From the NCBI GenBank assembly GCA_021811145.1, contig JAJZPN010000016.1:1-35240 (forward strand): DNA of 35,240 nucleotides. The letters run 5' to 3'. The notes beneath the pieces are model-generated. The model did not search any database. It was not told the DNA's origin and saw only the letters and a program-made list of their open reading frames with translations. This stretch comes from Pseudomonadota bacterium. Its GTDB lineage: Bacteria > Pseudomonadota > Gammaproteobacteria > Burkholderiales > Ferrovaceae. Shown piece by piece: positions 7,006-17,254 of the stretch (within the stretch, counting starts at the first letter, position 1; each line of letters opens with the position of its first letter). Made by a program: the position numbers and the translations under genes.

Positions 7006-8199
7006 ATGAATAACACACAAAATAAAAGTATTTTATTAGGTATTTGTGGTGGTATAGCTGCGTATAAATCAGCTTATTTAGTGCGCTTGTTACAAGATAA
7101 GGGGTATCAAGTTCAGGCTATGATGACTGAGGCAGCAACGCACTTTATTACTCCCGTCACTTTTCAAGCATTAACCAATCAACTGGTATTAACCGATATT
7201 TGGGATCCAAGAATACCCAACCGAATGGCTCATATTGAAGCCACAAGACAAGCCGATGCCATGGTTATAGCGCCAGCAACTGCCAACGTTATTGCTAAGC
7301 TTGCTGCAGGTTTAGCTGATGATCTTCTTACCACTACAGCTCTTGCCCGTAATTGTCCTTTGTTAGTAGCGCCAGCCATGAATAGAGAGATGTGGGCCCA
7401 AGCTTCAACGCAACGCAATATTAAACAATTAGAGCAAGATGGCATCATTATTATTGGTCCTGCATCAGGTTCTCAAGCATGCGGCGAAGTGGGTGAGGGG
7501 AGGATGGAAGAGCCTGATATCATGGCTTCTATCATTGACAGAGCGATTGCGAAAAAAAACTGGGTTGGCCGTCGTGTGTTATTAACAGCTGGGCCCACTA
7601 TGGAAGCCATCGATCCTGTAAGAGCAATCACCAATCACAGTTCTGGCAAGATGGGCTACGCCCTAGCAGATGCATTGATTAAGCAAGGTGCAGAAGTGAC
7701 TCTTGTCACGGGGCCTGTAGCTATCACTCCACCTTATGGTGTACGTTTAATCTCGGTGATGAGTGCAGAGGAAATGCTGAATGCAGTCATGACTTATGTA
7801 GCAGAGTGCGAAGTATTTTTTTCTGTTGCGGCTGTGGCAGATTACAAGCCAGCTATTAGTCACTCACAAAAAATTAAAAAAAATAAGGAAGAGCTGACTC
7901 TTGATCTTGTACCTACAGTGGATATCCTCGCTTCGGTAGCGGCCTTACCAAGGGCTCCTTTTTGTGTGGGTTTTGCTGCAGAAACAAATAACGTTGAAGA
8001 TTATGCTAGACAAAAAAGGCTTACTAAAAATATTCCAGTAATTATTGCTAATCATGCTCAGCAAGCATTGGGTCATGATGATAATGAAGTAACTATTATT
8101 GATGAAAATGGACAATACCCTTTAACCAAAGCGAATAAGTCAGTCATTGCTGAACTCATTATTGACCATGTGATTAAATTATTAAACAGGAAAAAATGA
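7006..8199 (+). CDS. coaBC: Bifunctional phosphopantothenoylcysteine decarboxylase / phosphopantothenate-cysteine ligase
   Basis: A 397-residue fused enzyme performing two steps of coenzyme A synthesis in the cytosol: joining 4'-phosphopantothenate to cysteine (CoaB) and FMN-dependent decarboxylation (CoaC). The N-terminal CoaC half shows the flavoprotein start [18 protein letters not shown], catalytic H76 in RMAHIEAT, the PAMNREMW motif (123-130) and the active-site Cys at 159 in [13 protein letters not shown]. The C-terminal CoaB half begins near [19 protein letters not shown] and contains the Lys-rich [20 protein letters not shown]. The length matches the family (about 400). Its stop overlaps the dut start by 4 bases, the coaBC-dut order common in Proteobacteria. 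Confidence 0.96.
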   Translation: MNNTQNKSILLGICGGIAAYKSAYLVRLLQDKGYQVQAMMTEAATHFITPVTFQALTNQLVLTDIWDPRIPNRMAHIEATRQADAMVIAPATANVIAKLAAGLADDLLTTTALARNCPLLVAPAMNREMWAQASTQRNIKQLEQDGIIIIGPASGSQACGEVGEGRMEEPDIMASIIDRAIAKKNWVGRRVLLTAGPTMEAIDPVRAITNHSSGKMGYALADALIKQGAEVTLVTGPVAITPPYGVRLISVMSAEEMLNAVMTYVAECEVFFSVAAVADYKPAISHSQKIKKNKEELTLDLVPTVDILASVAALPRAPFCVGFAAETNNVEDYARQKRLTKNIPVIIANHAQQALGHDDNEVTIIDENGQYPLTKANKSVIAELIIDHVIKLLNRKK

Positions 8200-8651
8200 T
8201 GGAAGTATTACAAGTAAAAATAGTAGATAGTCGTATCACTAAAGAACTGTTACCCGCTTACGGTACAGCAGGTGCCGCAGGATTAGATTTAAGAGCTTGT
8301 ATTGATCAAGTTATTCATTTGAAACCGGGTCAAACAGAATTGATTCCAACAGGTATTGCCATTCACATCGATAATCCTTGCTATGCTGGCATGATACTCC
8401 CTCGTTCAGGTTTAGGACATAAACATGGCATTGTACTGGGCAACCTTGTGGGATTAATTGATTCAGATTATCAAGGCCAATTATTTGTTTCTTTATGGAA
8501 TCGTGGTCAAGTTGAGTTTGAACTGAAACCGTTAGAGCGAATCGCTCAGCTTGTAATAGTACCTGTTATGCAAGTACAGCTTAACGTGGTTGATGAGTTT
8601 GTAGATAGTCATCGTGGTAGCGGTGGTTTTGGTAGTACAGGGCGATCATGA
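8196..8651 (+). CDS. dut: Deoxyuridine 5'-triphosphate nucleotidohydrolase (dUTPase)
   Basis: A 151-residue trimeric dUTPase that splits dUTP to dUMP and pyrophosphate, which keeps uracil out of DNA and supplies dTMP synthesis. All five family motifs are present: AGLDLRA (28-34), PRSGLG (69-74), GLIDSDYQG with the catalytic Asp (86-94), ERIAQ (114-118), and the Gly-rich [10 protein letters not shown] (140-149) that closes over the phosphates. The start overlaps the coaBC stop (ATGA); a second ATG follows at once, so the first residue is uncertain by one. Its own stop overlaps the next start, so the three genes are translationally coupled. Confidence 0.96.
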   Translation: MMEVLQVKIVDSRITKELLPAYGTAGAAGLDLRACIDQVIHLKPGQTELIPTGIAIHIDNPCYAGMILPRSGLGHKHGIVLGNLVGLIDSDYQGQLFVSLWNRGQVEFELKPLERIAQLVIVPVMQVQLNVVDEFVDSHRGSGGFGSTGRS

Positions 8652-9022
8652 AGACACGTGCGATAGTGCTATTCGCTCACGGAGCACGTGATCCTCGCTG
8701 GGCTGAGCCTTTCAAAAAGATTACTGAACGCCTCCATATTGCCTTACCCGAGGAAGAGGTTCGTTTATCTTATCTAGAGTTAATGGAGCCTAGTTTGACC
8801 GATACGGTGAGTGATTTAGTTCATCAAGGATTTAAAGAGATAGCTATCGTTCCCTTATTTATGGCTCAGGGTGGGCACTTAAGAGAAGATTTACCAAAAA
8901 TTTTAGCGCAGTTAAGAGAGCATTATCCCGAGGTAGAGTTCTCTCAAACCAGCGCCATTGGCGATGCACCGGAGTTGCTTGATGCCATCGCTCAATGGGT
9001 AATTAACACAACACGCTCTTAG
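8648..9022 (+). CDS. cbiX: Small CbiX/SirB-type sirohydrochlorin chelatase
   Basis: A 124-residue single-domain class II chelatase. The family inserts cobalt or iron into sirohydrochlorin for cobalamin or sirohaem. The two metal-binding histidines are visible: H11 in [11 protein letters not shown] and H77 in [13 protein letters not shown]. The length is that of the short CbiX(S)/SirB form, half of the two-domain CbiX or CbiK. The start overlaps the dut stop by 4 bases, and the stop overlaps the end of the convergent hprA gene by 4 bases. The metal cannot be decided from sequence. No other sirohaem or cobalamin gene is in the window, so the pathway assignment is open. Confidence 0.85.
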   Translation: MKTRAIVLFAHGARDPRWAEPFKKITERLHIALPEEEVRLSYLELMEPSLTDTVSDLVHQGFKEIAIVPLFMAQGGHLREDLPKILAQLREHYPEVEFSQTSAIGDAPELLDAIAQWVINTTRS

Positions 9023-9972
9023 GTTACTAGGTGCTGCGGTGTACCTTTAAACCATAATTCAATATTATCGATAAGTTGATCAGCTAAAAACTGCATAGCC
9101 CCATCAGATGCCCAAGCCACATGAGGAGTCAGAATAAAGTTCGGGCGACGAACATCAAGCAGCGGATGACCTTGCGTAGGTGGTTCTGTGGTTAATACAT
9201 CAAAGCCTGCTCCAGCAATCCATCCCTCCTCAAGAGCCTTAATCAGTGCCTGTTCGTCTACCAAACCACCTCGGGAAGTATTAATTAGAATAGCTGTGGG
9301 TTTCATCATTTTTAATTCTTTTTCACCAATGACATTACGTGTGTCTGGTGTGAGCGGACAATGTAATGAGATCACATCTGATTCTCTTAATACCTGTTCA
9401 AAAGGAGTGAACTCAATGTCTGGTTTTTTGGGGGGAGCATGATCTGCAAAAAGTACTTTCATACCAAAACCAAGACTACCGATTTTAGCTGTGGCTTCTC
9501 CTAATACGCCTTCACCGATAATTCCTAGTGTGGCACCATGAAGATCGCCAATAGGGTGATTAAAAAAACAAAACTGATCAGAGCGTTGCCATACTCCTGC
9601 TTCCACATCTTGACGGTAGGCTAGGATGTTTCGTCGTAAAGCCAATATCAAAGAAAAAGCGTGCTCGGGAACAGTATGAACAGCATAGTTACGTATATTG
9701 GCAACTGCTATACCATGCGCTCTACAATAGGCAACATCAATAACATCATACCCTGTAGCAGCCACCGCGATCATTTTTAGATCGGGTAATTGTTTGAGCG
9801 TCTCTTCTCTTAAGGGCACTTTATTAGTAATAGCAACAGTTGCACCTTTAAGACGTTCGACAATGGATTGGCTGTCTGTTTTTTGATGTTCCACATAGTC
9901 GTCAGCAAAGAAAGGCTTTCTGACTGTAGCCTTGAGAGAGGCTCGATCTAAAAAAACAACACGGTGACTCAC
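9019..9972 (-). CDS. hprA: Hydroxypyruvate reductase / D-glycerate dehydrogenase
   Basis: A 317-residue NAD(P)H-dependent D-2-hydroxyacid dehydrogenase reducing hydroxypyruvate to D-glycerate. The nucleotide-binding loop is GEGVLG at 153-158. The catalytic set is Arg234 (NTSRGG), Glu263 (TTEPP) and His284 (TPHVAW). The substrate end has AATGYDVIDV near residue 71. The family alone would also allow glyoxylate reductase or another 2-hydroxyacid dehydrogenase. The position directly after serine-glyoxylate aminotransferase, which makes hydroxypyruvate, makes this assignment strong. It is the last gene of the minus-strand glyA-sgaA-hprA arm; a 26-base gap with AGGAG as ribosome site separates it from the aminotransferase. 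Confidence 0.9.
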   Translation of the reverse strand: MSHRVVFLDRASLKATVRKPFFADDYVEHQKTDSQSIVERLKGATVAITNKVPLREETLKQLPDLKMIAVAATGYDVIDVAYCRAHGIAVANIRNYAVHTVPEHAFSLILALRRNILAYRQDVEAGVWQRSDQFCFFNHPIGDLHGATLGIIGEGVLGEATAKIGSLGFGMKVLFADHAPPKKPDIEFTPFEQVLRESDVISLHCPLTPDTRNVIGEKELKMMKPTAILINTSRGGLVDEQALIKALEEGWIAGAGFDVLTTEPPTQGHPLLDVRRPNFILTPHVAWASDGAMQFLADQLIDNIELWFKGTPQHLVT

Positions 9973-9998
9973 GATACCTATACTCCTTTAGTTTAACT

Positions 9999-11162
9999 TT
10001 ATGATTGCCATACTTTCATGGCAGCAGCAACACCACTACCATGTTCAACTTTAACGCCCTCATCAATCATAGCCATTTCAGCGCCAGCAATTGCTCCCAT
10101 CAGCATTAACTCGTTTAGATCTCCCAAGTGACCAATACGAAATACCTTACCTGACAATCTTGCCAAACCTGCGCCAAGAGATAATTGATAACGCTGATAC
10201 GCGCGCGCAATTACTTTCACTGCATCCACTCCTTCAGGAACTCGAATGGCTGAAACGGAATTAGAATACCACTGAGGTGCCGAGGCACATAAGGATAATT
10301 TCCATCCCTCTATCACCGCAGCGCGTACGCCTTTTGCTAAACGTTCATGGCGGGCAAGTATATTATCTAATCCTTCTTCTTCAATTATTTTCAACGACTC
10401 GCGTAAACCATAGAGCATAGGGATAGAGGGGGTATAGGGGAAATATCCTTTAGCATTGTTATTTAGCATATCTTGATAATCAAAATAACAGCGCGGATAA
10501 GTACTAGTCTTACTTGCCTCAATGGCTTTTTGACTGACGCAGGTCACCCCCATGCCAGCTGGTAACATTAATCCTTTTTGTGAACCAGAGACACAGACAT
10601 CTACACCCCACGCATCCATTTGAAAATCAAGACTACCAAGACTACTCACCGCATCAACCATAAGAAGAGCAGGATGGTTTAATTCATCCATAACTTGTCT
10701 GATCGCTTTAATATCACTGGCCACACCCGTTGCTGTTTCATTGTGACACACTAATACCGCTTTGATTTCATGGTGTTTGTCTTCACTGAGTGCGGCGCGA
10801 TATCTGTCTACAGGAGCACCTTCCCCCCATTCCACTTCAAGAATATGTGTATTAAAGCCTAAACGCACACACATATCAGCCCATAAATGGCTAAATTGAC
10901 CAAAGCGCGATACCAATACTTTGTCACCTTGGTTTAGGGTGTTGGTTAATGCAGCTTCCCAACATCCCGTTCCGGATGAGGGGAAAATGATCGGGTAAGA
11001 ATGTTGAGTTTTAAATACTTTTTTTAGCCCTGCTAACACCTCTAGGGTTAATTGAGGGAAAGTGGGTGAGCGATGGTCTTCCATAGGAACTGCCATGGCT
11101 CTTAATACACGGGCCGGAACGTTGGTGGGTCCCGGGACAAACAAAAAGTGTTGACCTGCCAT
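9999..11162 (-). CDS. sgaA: Serine-glyoxylate aminotransferase
   Basis: A 387-residue PLP-dependent class V aminotransferase moving the amino group of serine to glyoxylate, giving hydroxypyruvate and glycine. The N-terminal FVPGPTNVPARVLRAM and the EDHRSPTF segment are typical of the SGAT/AGXT family. The cofactor-binding Lys is K196 in SGSQKGLMLP, with the PLP-ring Asp at D170 in MVDAVSSLGS. Family members can also use alanine, but the flanking glyA and hprA genes favour the serine-glyoxylate reaction. It has a strong ribosome site (AGGAGGAG) and lies 77 bases after glyA. It links serine made by GlyA to hydroxypyruvate used by HprA. Confidence 0.92.
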   Translation of the reverse strand: MAGQHFLFVPGPTNVPARVLRAMAVPMEDHRSPTFPQLTLEVLAGLKKVFKTQHSYPIIFPSSGTGCWEAALTNTLNQGDKVLVSRFGQFSHLWADMCVRLGFNTHILEVEWGEGAPVDRYRAALSEDKHHEIKAVLVCHNETATGVASDIKAIRQVMDELNHPALLMVDAVSSLGSLDFQMDAWGVDVCVSGSQKGLMLPAGMGVTCVSQKAIEASKTSTYPRCYFDYQDMLNNNAKGYFPYTPSIPMLYGLRESLKIIEEEGLDNILARHERLAKGVRAAVIEGWKLSLCASAPQWYSNSVSAIRVPEGVDAVKVIARAYQRYQLSLGAGLARLSGKVFRIGHLGDLNELMLMGAIAGAEMAMIDEGVKVEHGSGVAAAMKVWQS

Positions 11163-11239
11163 AATAATCTCCTCCTACTTTATTCTAGGAATAATGTGGT
11201 TTTTATTATTGTTATATCGTTATAAATATCAATTTAGTA

Positions 11240-12487
11240 TCAACGGTACACAGGTAAGCGCTGACATAATTGACTGACTTGGGTGATAACCTTGTCAATC
11301 ACTGCTTGATCATCAGGGGCTTCAAGTACGTCTGAGACCAAGTGTGCAACCTGTTTGATTTCATCAACTCCAAAACCGCGCGTGGTTGCAGCAGGGGTAC
11401 CAATGCGAATACCTGATGTGACAAAAGGTTTTTCAGGGTCATTGGGGATGGCATTTTTGTTCACTGTGATATGGGCTTTACCTAAAGCCGCTTCAGCAAG
11501 TTTTCCAGTGATGGATTTAGCTCTTAAGTCCATGAGGAATACATGGCTTTGGGTCCCGCCTGATACGATTCTTAGCCCTCTTTCAATGAAGGTTTCTGCC
11601 ATGGCTTTTGCGTTCGCTTTGACCTGTTGTTGATAGGTTTTGAATTCAGGACGCAGTGCCTCTTGGAATGCGGTGGCTTTAGCAGCGATCACATGCATCA
11701 GTGGCCCACCTTGAATACCCGGGAAAATTAAGGAGTTCAGGGGTTTTTCAAATTCATTTGAGGATAAGATAATCCCCCCTCTTGGGCCACGTAATGTTTT
11801 GTGGGTGGTAGAGGTGACAAAGTGAGCAATACCAATTGGACTTGGGTATTCACCAGCTGCCACCAACCCTGCATAGTGGGCCATATCAACTAACAGATAA
11901 GCGCCCACGCTATCAGCGATGTCTCTGAAACGTTTCCAATCAATTTCCATGGAGTAGGCGGAGGCACCTGCTACGATCATTTTAGGTTTATGTTCTTCTG
12001 CAAGACGTGCTACTTCATCATAGTCAATTAATTCTGTCTCAGGATTTAAGCCATAACTAACAGATTTGTAGAGTTTACCGCTGAAGTTAACGCTGGCTCC
12101 ATGAGTTAAGTGACCACCGTGGGCAAGAGACATCCCTAAAATCGTATCACCTGGTTGAAGCATGGCCATATATACAGCTGCATTGGCTTGTGAACCAGAG
12201 TGAGGTTGAACGTTTGCGTATTCAGCACCAAATAATTTTTTGACGCGGTCAATAGCAAGCGTTTCAGCAATATCCACGAATTCACAACCACCATAATAGC
12301 GTTTACCAGGATAGCCTTCGGCGTATTTATTGGTTAGAACAGATCCCTGTGCTTGAAGGACAGCAGGACTAGCGTAGTTTTCTGAAGCGATAAGCTCGAT
12401 GTGGTCCTCTTGGCGACGATACTCTTTTTGTATGGCGCTCCATAATTCAGCATCAGTATCGGCAAGTAATTTTCTTGAATCAAACAC
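11240..12487 (-). CDS. glyA: Serine hydroxymethyltransferase
   Basis: A 415-residue PLP enzyme interconverting glycine plus methylene-tetrahydrofolate with serine. E. coli GlyA has 417 residues with the PLP Lys at 229; here it is K230 in [14 protein letters not shown]. The substrate-binding [20 protein letters not shown] and the Gly-rich [10 protein letters not shown] are intact. The frame is open 48 bases upstream, but the GTG at 12487 is chosen because it has GGAG 8 bases before it and gives the family N-terminus MFDSRKLL. It heads the minus arm of a divergent cluster with gck. In this context it probably works in the serine-forming direction. Confidence 0.95.
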   Translation of the reverse strand: MFDSRKLLADTDAELWSAIQKEYRRQEDHIELIASENYASPAVLQAQGSVLTNKYAEGYPGKRYYGGCEFVDIAETLAIDRVKKLFGAEYANVQPHSGSQANAAVYMAMLQPGDTILGMSLAHGGHLTHGASVNFSGKLYKSVSYGLNPETELIDYDEVARLAEEHKPKMIVAGASAYSMEIDWKRFRDIADSVGAYLLVDMAHYAGLVAAGEYPSPIGIAHFVTSTTHKTLRGPRGGIILSSNEFEKPLNSLIFPGIQGGPLMHVIAAKATAFQEALRPEFKTYQQQVKANAKAMAETFIERGLRIVSGGTQSHVFLMDLRAKSITGKLAEAALGKAHITVNKNAIPNDPEKPFVTSGIRIGTPAATTRGFGVDEIKQVAHLVSDVLEAPDDQAVIDKVITQVSQLCQRLPVYR

Positions 12488-12689
12488 AGCGTTGTCTCCT
12501 AATGTTGCGTTGCAATGTAAAACGTTTAAAAACAAAAACTTATCAACTAACCTAATTAACTCATAACTGAGAGTATAAATAAATTAAGAAATGTTTAGAA
12601 TTGTTATAAGTCAAATTGTTGGTCATATTCTTTTTATATCACTACAATAATCAATTAAAGTTAATGCAATTAATTCATTGGAACTTGTC
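12488..12689. promoter_or_regulatory. Divergent control region between glyA and glycerate kinase
   Basis: About 200 AT-rich bases separate the two divergent arms of the serine/glyoxylate cluster and must hold both promoters. A weak plus-strand candidate is TTGTTA (12601-12606), a 17-base spacer and CATATT (12624-12629), each 4/6 to consensus. No regulator gene lies beside it, and I see no convincing operator or riboswitch here. Confidence 0.4.
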
Positions 12690-13958
12690 GTGGTAAATTC
12701 TAATAATGCCAGAGAATGGCTAAAACAGTTAATGCAACATGCTATTAATGCTGCTGACCCTCAACTGTCTCTTCCACATTATCTGCCCCCTGTACCTAAA
12801 GGCAGAACCATTGTAGTTGGCGCAGGAAAGGCTGCGGCATCCATGGCCCAGGCTTTTGAGGAGAATTGGCAGTATCCTCTAACGGGGCTAGTGGTGACAC
12901 GTTATGGGCATAAAGTACCTACTCGCTTTATAGAAGTGGTGGAGGCACGTCACCCTGTACCCGATGAGGCTGGACTGCATGCTGCCCAACGAATTTTAAG
13001 CCTAGTTAATAATTTAACAGCAGATGACTTGGTGGTTTGTTTGATTTCAGGCGGAGGCTCAGCGCTACTCACCGCTCCTGCACCAGGACTGACTCTTCAA
13101 GATAAACAAGCCATTAATCAAGCGTTACTAAAAAGTGGGGCCACCATTGATGAGATGAATTGTGTCCGTAAGCATCTATCATCGATTAAAGGAGGGCAAT
13201 TAGCCTTATCCTGTGCTCCTGCTAAAGTATGGACATTGTTAATTTCAGATGTTCCAGGTGACGACCCTTCAGTCATTGCATCAGGACCCACCGTCGCTGA
13301 TCCCACCACTTTTGCCGAAGCGCTAGCTATTGTAGAGAAATACCGCATCACTGAGCCTCAAGCAGCAATTCAATATTTACAAACGGCAACTAAAGAAACA
13401 CCAAAACCTGGCGATCCTCGTCTTGCGACAAATCAGGTCCATATGATAGCCACGCCACAAATGTCACTTGAGGCTGCTGCGCAATTTGCCCGCTCACAGG
13501 GTATTACCCCGCTTATTTTAGGTGATGCGCTTGAGGGGGAGGCGCGCGATGTGGCTTTAGTTCATGCAGGAATTGCCAAACAAGTACTCCGTCATGGTCA
13601 ACCCATAAATAGACCTTGTTTATTGTTGTCAGGAGGTGAGACCACTGTGACAGTAAAAGGGGCGGGGCGTGGTGGGCGAAATACAGAGTTTCTATTGGCT
13701 TTGAGTGTTGCCTTAGCGGGTCTTGATCATGTTTATGCGCTGGCTTGTGATACGGATGGGGTGGATGGGACGGAAGACAATGCTGGAGCAATGATTACTC
13801 CTGACACATTAAGTCGCGCTGATAAGCTCGGGCTCTCTGCTAAAAGTTATTTAGCTAATAATGATGGCTATACATTTTTTGAACAATTAGGTGATTTGGT
13901 GATTACAGGACCCACCTTAACTAACGTGAATGATTTTAGAGCTATTTTAATTTTATAA
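12690..13958 (+). CDS. gck: Glycerate 2-kinase, MOFRL family
   Basis: A protein of about 422 residues that phosphorylates D-glycerate to 2-phosphoglycerate. It belongs to the GckA/MOFRL class, not the GarK/GlxK class. Visible parts are GRTIVVGAGKAAASMAQAFE near the N-terminus, the Gly-rich CLISGGGSALLTAPAPG, the NCVRKHLSSIKGGQLA helix, and the C-terminal MOFRL segment LLSGGETTVTVKGAGRGGRNTEF with DTDGVDGTEDNAGA. The GTG at 12690 is preferred because GGAA lies 5-9 bases before it; a TTG at 12678 would add four residues and has no ribosome site. It is first in the plus arm gck-fhs-folC. It completes the route from hydroxypyruvate to central metabolism. Confidence 0.93.
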   Translation: MVNSNNAREWLKQLMQHAINAADPQLSLPHYLPPVPKGRTIVVGAGKAAASMAQAFEENWQYPLTGLVVTRYGHKVPTRFIEVVEARHPVPDEAGLHAAQRILSLVNNLTADDLVVCLISGGGSALLTAPAPGLTLQDKQAINQALLKSGATIDEMNCVRKHLSSIKGGQLALSCAPAKVWTLLISDVPGDDPSVIASGPTVADPTTFAEALAIVEKYRITEPQAAIQYLQTATKETPKPGDPRLATNQVHMIATPQMSLEAAAQFARSQGITPLILGDALEGEARDVALVHAGIAKQVLRHGQPINRPCLLLSGGETTVTVKGAGRGGRNTEFLLALSVALAGLDHVYALACDTDGVDGTEDNAGAMITPDTLSRADKLGLSAKSYLANNDGYTFFEQLGDLVITGPTLTNVNDFRAILIL

Positions 13959-13979
13959 ATATTTTGGGGGAGAAGGACA

Positions 13980-15656
13980 ATGCAATCTGATATCGCTATT
14001 GCACAACAAGCTAAATTGGAAAGAATTACGCATATTGCTAAAAATTGTTTAAATATTGCAGATGAACATTTAGAGCCCTATGGCCACTATAAAGCAAAGA
14101 TTTCTCTAGAGTACTTAAAATCTCTAGAAAATCGTCCTGATGGAAAGTTGATATTGGTGACAGCCATTAGTCCGACCCCGGCAGGTGAGGGGAAAACCAC
14201 AACAACGGTGGGTTTAGGAGATGCTCTGAATCGTATCGGTAAGAAAACCATGATCTGTTTACGTGAGCCCTCTCTGGGTCCGGTATTCGGTGTTAAGGGA
14301 GGAGCTGCTGGAGGGGGCTATGCGCAAATTGTGCCCATGGAAGACATTAATCTTCATTTTACAGGGGACTTTCATGCAATTGGTGCTGCCCATAATTTGC
14401 TGTCCGCGTTAATTGATAATCACATTAATCATGGTAACGACTTAAAAATAGATCCGCGCTTAATTCAATGGAAACGCGTGGTTGACATGAACGATCGAGC
14501 ACTACGAAAAATCGTAGTGGGATTGGGTGGAACGGCGAACGGTTTTGTTAGAGAAGATGGTTATGACATTGTTGTTGCCTCTGAGGTGATGGCGATTTTA
14601 TGTCTAGCTAGTTCTTTACAGGATTTAAAAGAAAGATTGGGACGAATTATCATTGGTTATCGCCAAGGAGATCGTACACCTATTTATGCCAGTGATTTAA
14701 AGGCGCATGGCGCAATGGCCACACTGTTAAAGGATGCGATTAAGCCGAATTTAGTTCAGACGTTGGAAAACAATCCCGCCATTATTCATGGTGGACCTTT
14801 TGCTAATATTGCCCATGGCTGTAATTCTGTAATTGCCACTAAAGCCGGCCTTAAAATGGCTGACTACGTGGTGACTGAAGCAGGTTTTGGTGCGGATTTG
14901 GGTGCTGAAAAGTTCATTGATATTAAATGTCGTATGGCAGGGTTGAATCCTGCTGCAGTGGTCTTGGTTGCAACTATACGTGCTTTAAAATTCCATGGTG
15001 GTGTGGCTAAAGATGATCTTAATAAAGAAAATGTAGAGGCTTTACGTAAAGGGTTAGTGAACCTAGAGCGACATATGGATAATATCCGTACACACTTTGG
15101 CTTACCTTGCGTGGTTTCAGTGAATCACTTTACCTTTGATACGGAAGCTGAGATTAAGCTTTTACGTGAACGTGTAGAAGAGCTTGGTGGACGTTTTGTT
15201 CTTGCTAAGCACTGGGCGGAAGGTGGAAAGGGGGCTGAAGAGGTCGCTCAAACTGTTGTGGAGATGATCGAGCGTACACCTACTGCCCACACGTTTGTGT
15301 ATCCAAATGAAATGCCGTTAGAAGAAAAAATAAAAACAGTCGCCACTAAAATTTATCGTGCTGGACAGGTGACTTTCGCGGATAGCGCCTTAAAGCAATT
15401 GCGGGATTGGGATAAACATCATGGGTCATTTCCCGTTTGTATGGCAAAAACACAAATGTCTTTTTCAACAGATCCCTCACTCAAAGGAGCACCAACAGGT
15501 CATACGGTGCATGTCAGGGAAGTTCGCATAGCCAATGGAGCAGGATTTATAGTGGCCATTTGTGGTGACATGATGACCATGCCAGGGCTACCAAAAGTGC
15601 CTTCAGCAGAAAAAATTGATATTGATGCCAATGGTCAGGTAGTAGGTTTATTTTAA
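13980..15656 (+). CDS. fhs: Formate-tetrahydrofolate ligase
   Basis: A 558-residue enzyme that activates formate with ATP to 10-formyl-tetrahydrofolate. In methylotrophs the same gene is called ftfL. The ATP-binding loop is TPAGEGKTT (66-74). Other family segments are [51 protein letters not shown] and the C-terminal [19 protein letters not shown]. The length matches the family (about 555-560). It has a strong ribosome site (GGGGGAGAAGGA) and follows gck by 21 bases. Its product feeds, after reduction, the methylene-THF used by GlyA in the divergent arm, so formate carbon can enter serine. Confidence 0.97.
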   Translation: MQSDIAIAQQAKLERITHIAKNCLNIADEHLEPYGHYKAKISLEYLKSLENRPDGKLILVTAISPTPAGEGKTTTTVGLGDALNRIGKKTMICLREPSLGPVFGVKGGAAGGGYAQIVPMEDINLHFTGDFHAIGAAHNLLSALIDNHINHGNDLKIDPRLIQWKRVVDMNDRALRKIVVGLGGTANGFVREDGYDIVVASEVMAILCLASSLQDLKERLGRIIIGYRQGDRTPIYASDLKAHGAMATLLKDAIKPNLVQTLENNPAIIHGGPFANIAHGCNSVIATKAGLKMADYVVTEAGFGADLGAEKFIDIKCRMAGLNPAAVVLVATIRALKFHGGVAKDDLNKENVEALRKGLVNLERHMDNIRTHFGLPCVVSVNHFTFDTEAEIKLLRERVEELGGRFVLAKHWAEGGKGAEEVAQTVVEMIERTPTAHTFVYPNEMPLEEKIKTVATKIYRAGQVTFADSALKQLRDWDKHHGSFPVCMAKTQMSFSTDPSLKGAPTGHTVHVREVRIANGAGFIVAICGDMMTMPGLPKVPSAEKIDIDANGQVVGLF

Positions 15657-15658
15657 TT

Positions 15659-16936
15659 GTGCAGCGATCCATTACTCATACTTTTACGCTACAACAATGG
15701 CTGAATTATCAGCAAGTATTGCATCAGCAGGTCATAGAGCTAGGGCTTGATCGGGTTAGGGAGGTGGCACGTAGGATGTCACTTCTTCCATCTTGTCCTG
15801 TAATTACTGTGGCAGGGACAAACGGTAAAGGATCTACCTGTGCATTTTTAAACTCTATTTTATCTAGTGCTGGATATAAAACAGGGATTTATACTTCGCC
15901 TCATTTGGTTCGCTATAACGAGCGAATAGCTATCAATCACCGTCCTGTAACCGACGAGCAGTTATGCCAACATTTTCAGAAAATTGAAGAGGCTCGACAA
16001 GAAGTCAGTTTAACGCCTTTTGAATTTGGAACATTAGCTGCGGTATCTTTATTTATCGAACAACAGGTTGATGTAATGATTTTAGAAGTGGGGCTCGGTG
16101 GGCGCTTGGATGCTGTAAATATATTTGATCCTTCAGTGTCTGTCGTGACCAGTATTGGTATTGATCATATTGAGTATCTCGGTGATAACCGTGAGGATAT
16201 AGGCCGCGAGAAGGCAGGAATTTTCAGAACTGAGGTACCTGCAATCTGTGCTGACCCTGATCCGCCGCAGAGTATTATTAATTATGCTAGGCAAGTTAAT
16301 GCTCCGTTGCGATTATGGGGAAGAGATTTTTCTTTAAGTGGTGATGGCGAGTCGCTGGTGTTTATAGATTGCGATAGACGCATTGACTCTCTACCTTATC
16401 CCGCACTTAAAGGAGGGTTTCAGTTACATAATGCGGCGGCGGCAATCTGTGCGCTGTTATGTTTATCTAAACAACTTTTGGTTAACGCTCAGCATATTGC
16501 ACAGGGTTTAAAAAACGTATTTGTTGCAGGTCGCTTTCAACAATTAATTTATCATTGTGCTGTTATTTTAGATGTAGCACACAATCCTCATGGTGCAGAG
16601 CAGTTAAAGAATAATTTAACTGAGCAACCGTGTCATGGTCGAACTAAATTGGTTTTTGGCATGTTACGGGATAAAGATATCAGCGGCGTAGTTGAGCAGT
16701 TACAGTCTGTGGCGGATGAATGGCATGTGGCGTCAGTTCCTGACCCAAGGGGCGCCTCTGCTAGTGAGTTATCTCATTTAATTGAGCGCTCCGGTGGCAA
16801 AGTAAAGGTACATGGTTCATTTCAGGAAGCCATCAATGATGTGCTCAATACGTCTGAAGCCCTAGATCGTATAGTTGTGACAGGTTCCTTTGTGACAGTG
16901 GGTTTAGTGGCTGATTATTTAGTTAACTTGGGCTGA
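15659..16936 (+). CDS. folC: Folylpolyglutamate / dihydrofolate synthase
   Basis: A 425-residue Mur-ligase-like enzyme that adds glutamates to folates, and in many bacteria also makes dihydrofolate from dihydropteroate. The ATP loop is AGTNGKGST (52-60), followed by TSPHLVRYNERI, the LEVGLGGRLDAVN segment and SIGIDHIEYLG with a catalytic His. The C-terminal domain has ILDVAHNPHGAEQL. The start is a GTG only 2 bases after the fhs stop with no strong ribosome site, so translation is probably coupled to fhs. The usual folC neighbour accD is absent; here it is placed with a folate-dependent C1 gene. Its end overlaps the convergent regulator by 18 bases. Confidence 0.92.
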   Translation: MQRSITHTFTLQQWLNYQQVLHQQVIELGLDRVREVARRMSLLPSCPVITVAGTNGKGSTCAFLNSILSSAGYKTGIYTSPHLVRYNERIAINHRPVTDEQLCQHFQKIEEARQEVSLTPFEFGTLAAVSLFIEQQVDVMILEVGLGGRLDAVNIFDPSVSVVTSIGIDHIEYLGDNREDIGREKAGIFRTEVPAICADPDPPQSIINYARQVNAPLRLWGRDFSLSGDGESLVFIDCDRRIDSLPYPALKGGFQLHNAAAAICALLCLSKQLLVNAQHIAQGLKNVFVAGRFQQLIYHCAVILDVAHNPHGAEQLKNNLTEQPCHGRTKLVFGMLRDKDISGVVEQLQSVADEWHVASVPDPRGASASELSHLIERSGGKVKVHGSFQEAINDVLNTSEALDRIVVTGSFVTVGLVADYLVNLG

Positions 16937-17254
16937 TTTCTTTAGGTATTTTGTCAGTTGATTAAAGTAATCAATAGTTATTTGTGAGGGTTTAAGGAAT
17001 TTAAAACGATTATCCTCACCGGGTAGAATCTCAATAAAACCTGCTTCTCTGAGATGTTTTAATCGTGCGTGAAGAGTCGCGGGTGAAGCTAACTCTTGTA
17101 GTCGTAAAATATCACTAACACTAATCATTTGGTTGTGCTGACGTGCATTACCAATCATAAATAAAATTTCTTTTTCCACATAATCGATTTGTTGATAAGG
17201 AGATTGAGACTCAAGTTCTTTAATTAAAGTATAAAAGCGGAACAGTGACTTCAT
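16919..17254 (-). CDS. Small winged-helix transcriptional regulator
   Basis: A 111-residue protein with a MarR/ArsR-like winged-helix pattern: IDYVEKEILFMIGNARQHNQ, then ISVSDILRLQELASPATLHARLKHLREAGFIEILPG, where the second helix and the wing (EDNRFKFLKPS) are clear. There is no ligand domain or metal-binding Cys set. ATG 17254 is chosen over the GTG at 17263 because AAGAGG lies 8 bases before it. The last 18 bases overlap the end of folC on the other strand. It might regulate the prepilin peptidase divergent to it or something distant; the target is unknown. Confidence 0.7.
   Translation of the reverse strand: MKSLFRFYTLIKELESQSPYQQIDYVEKEILFMIGNARQHNQMISVSDILRLQELASPATLHARLKHLREAGFIEILPGEDNRFKFLKPSQITIDYFNQLTKYLKKSAQVN

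Noticed and set aside
8648..9022. Truncated two-domain CbiK/CbiX
   Set aside because: Both metal-binding His are in place and the length fits the natural single-domain form, so no truncation is needed.
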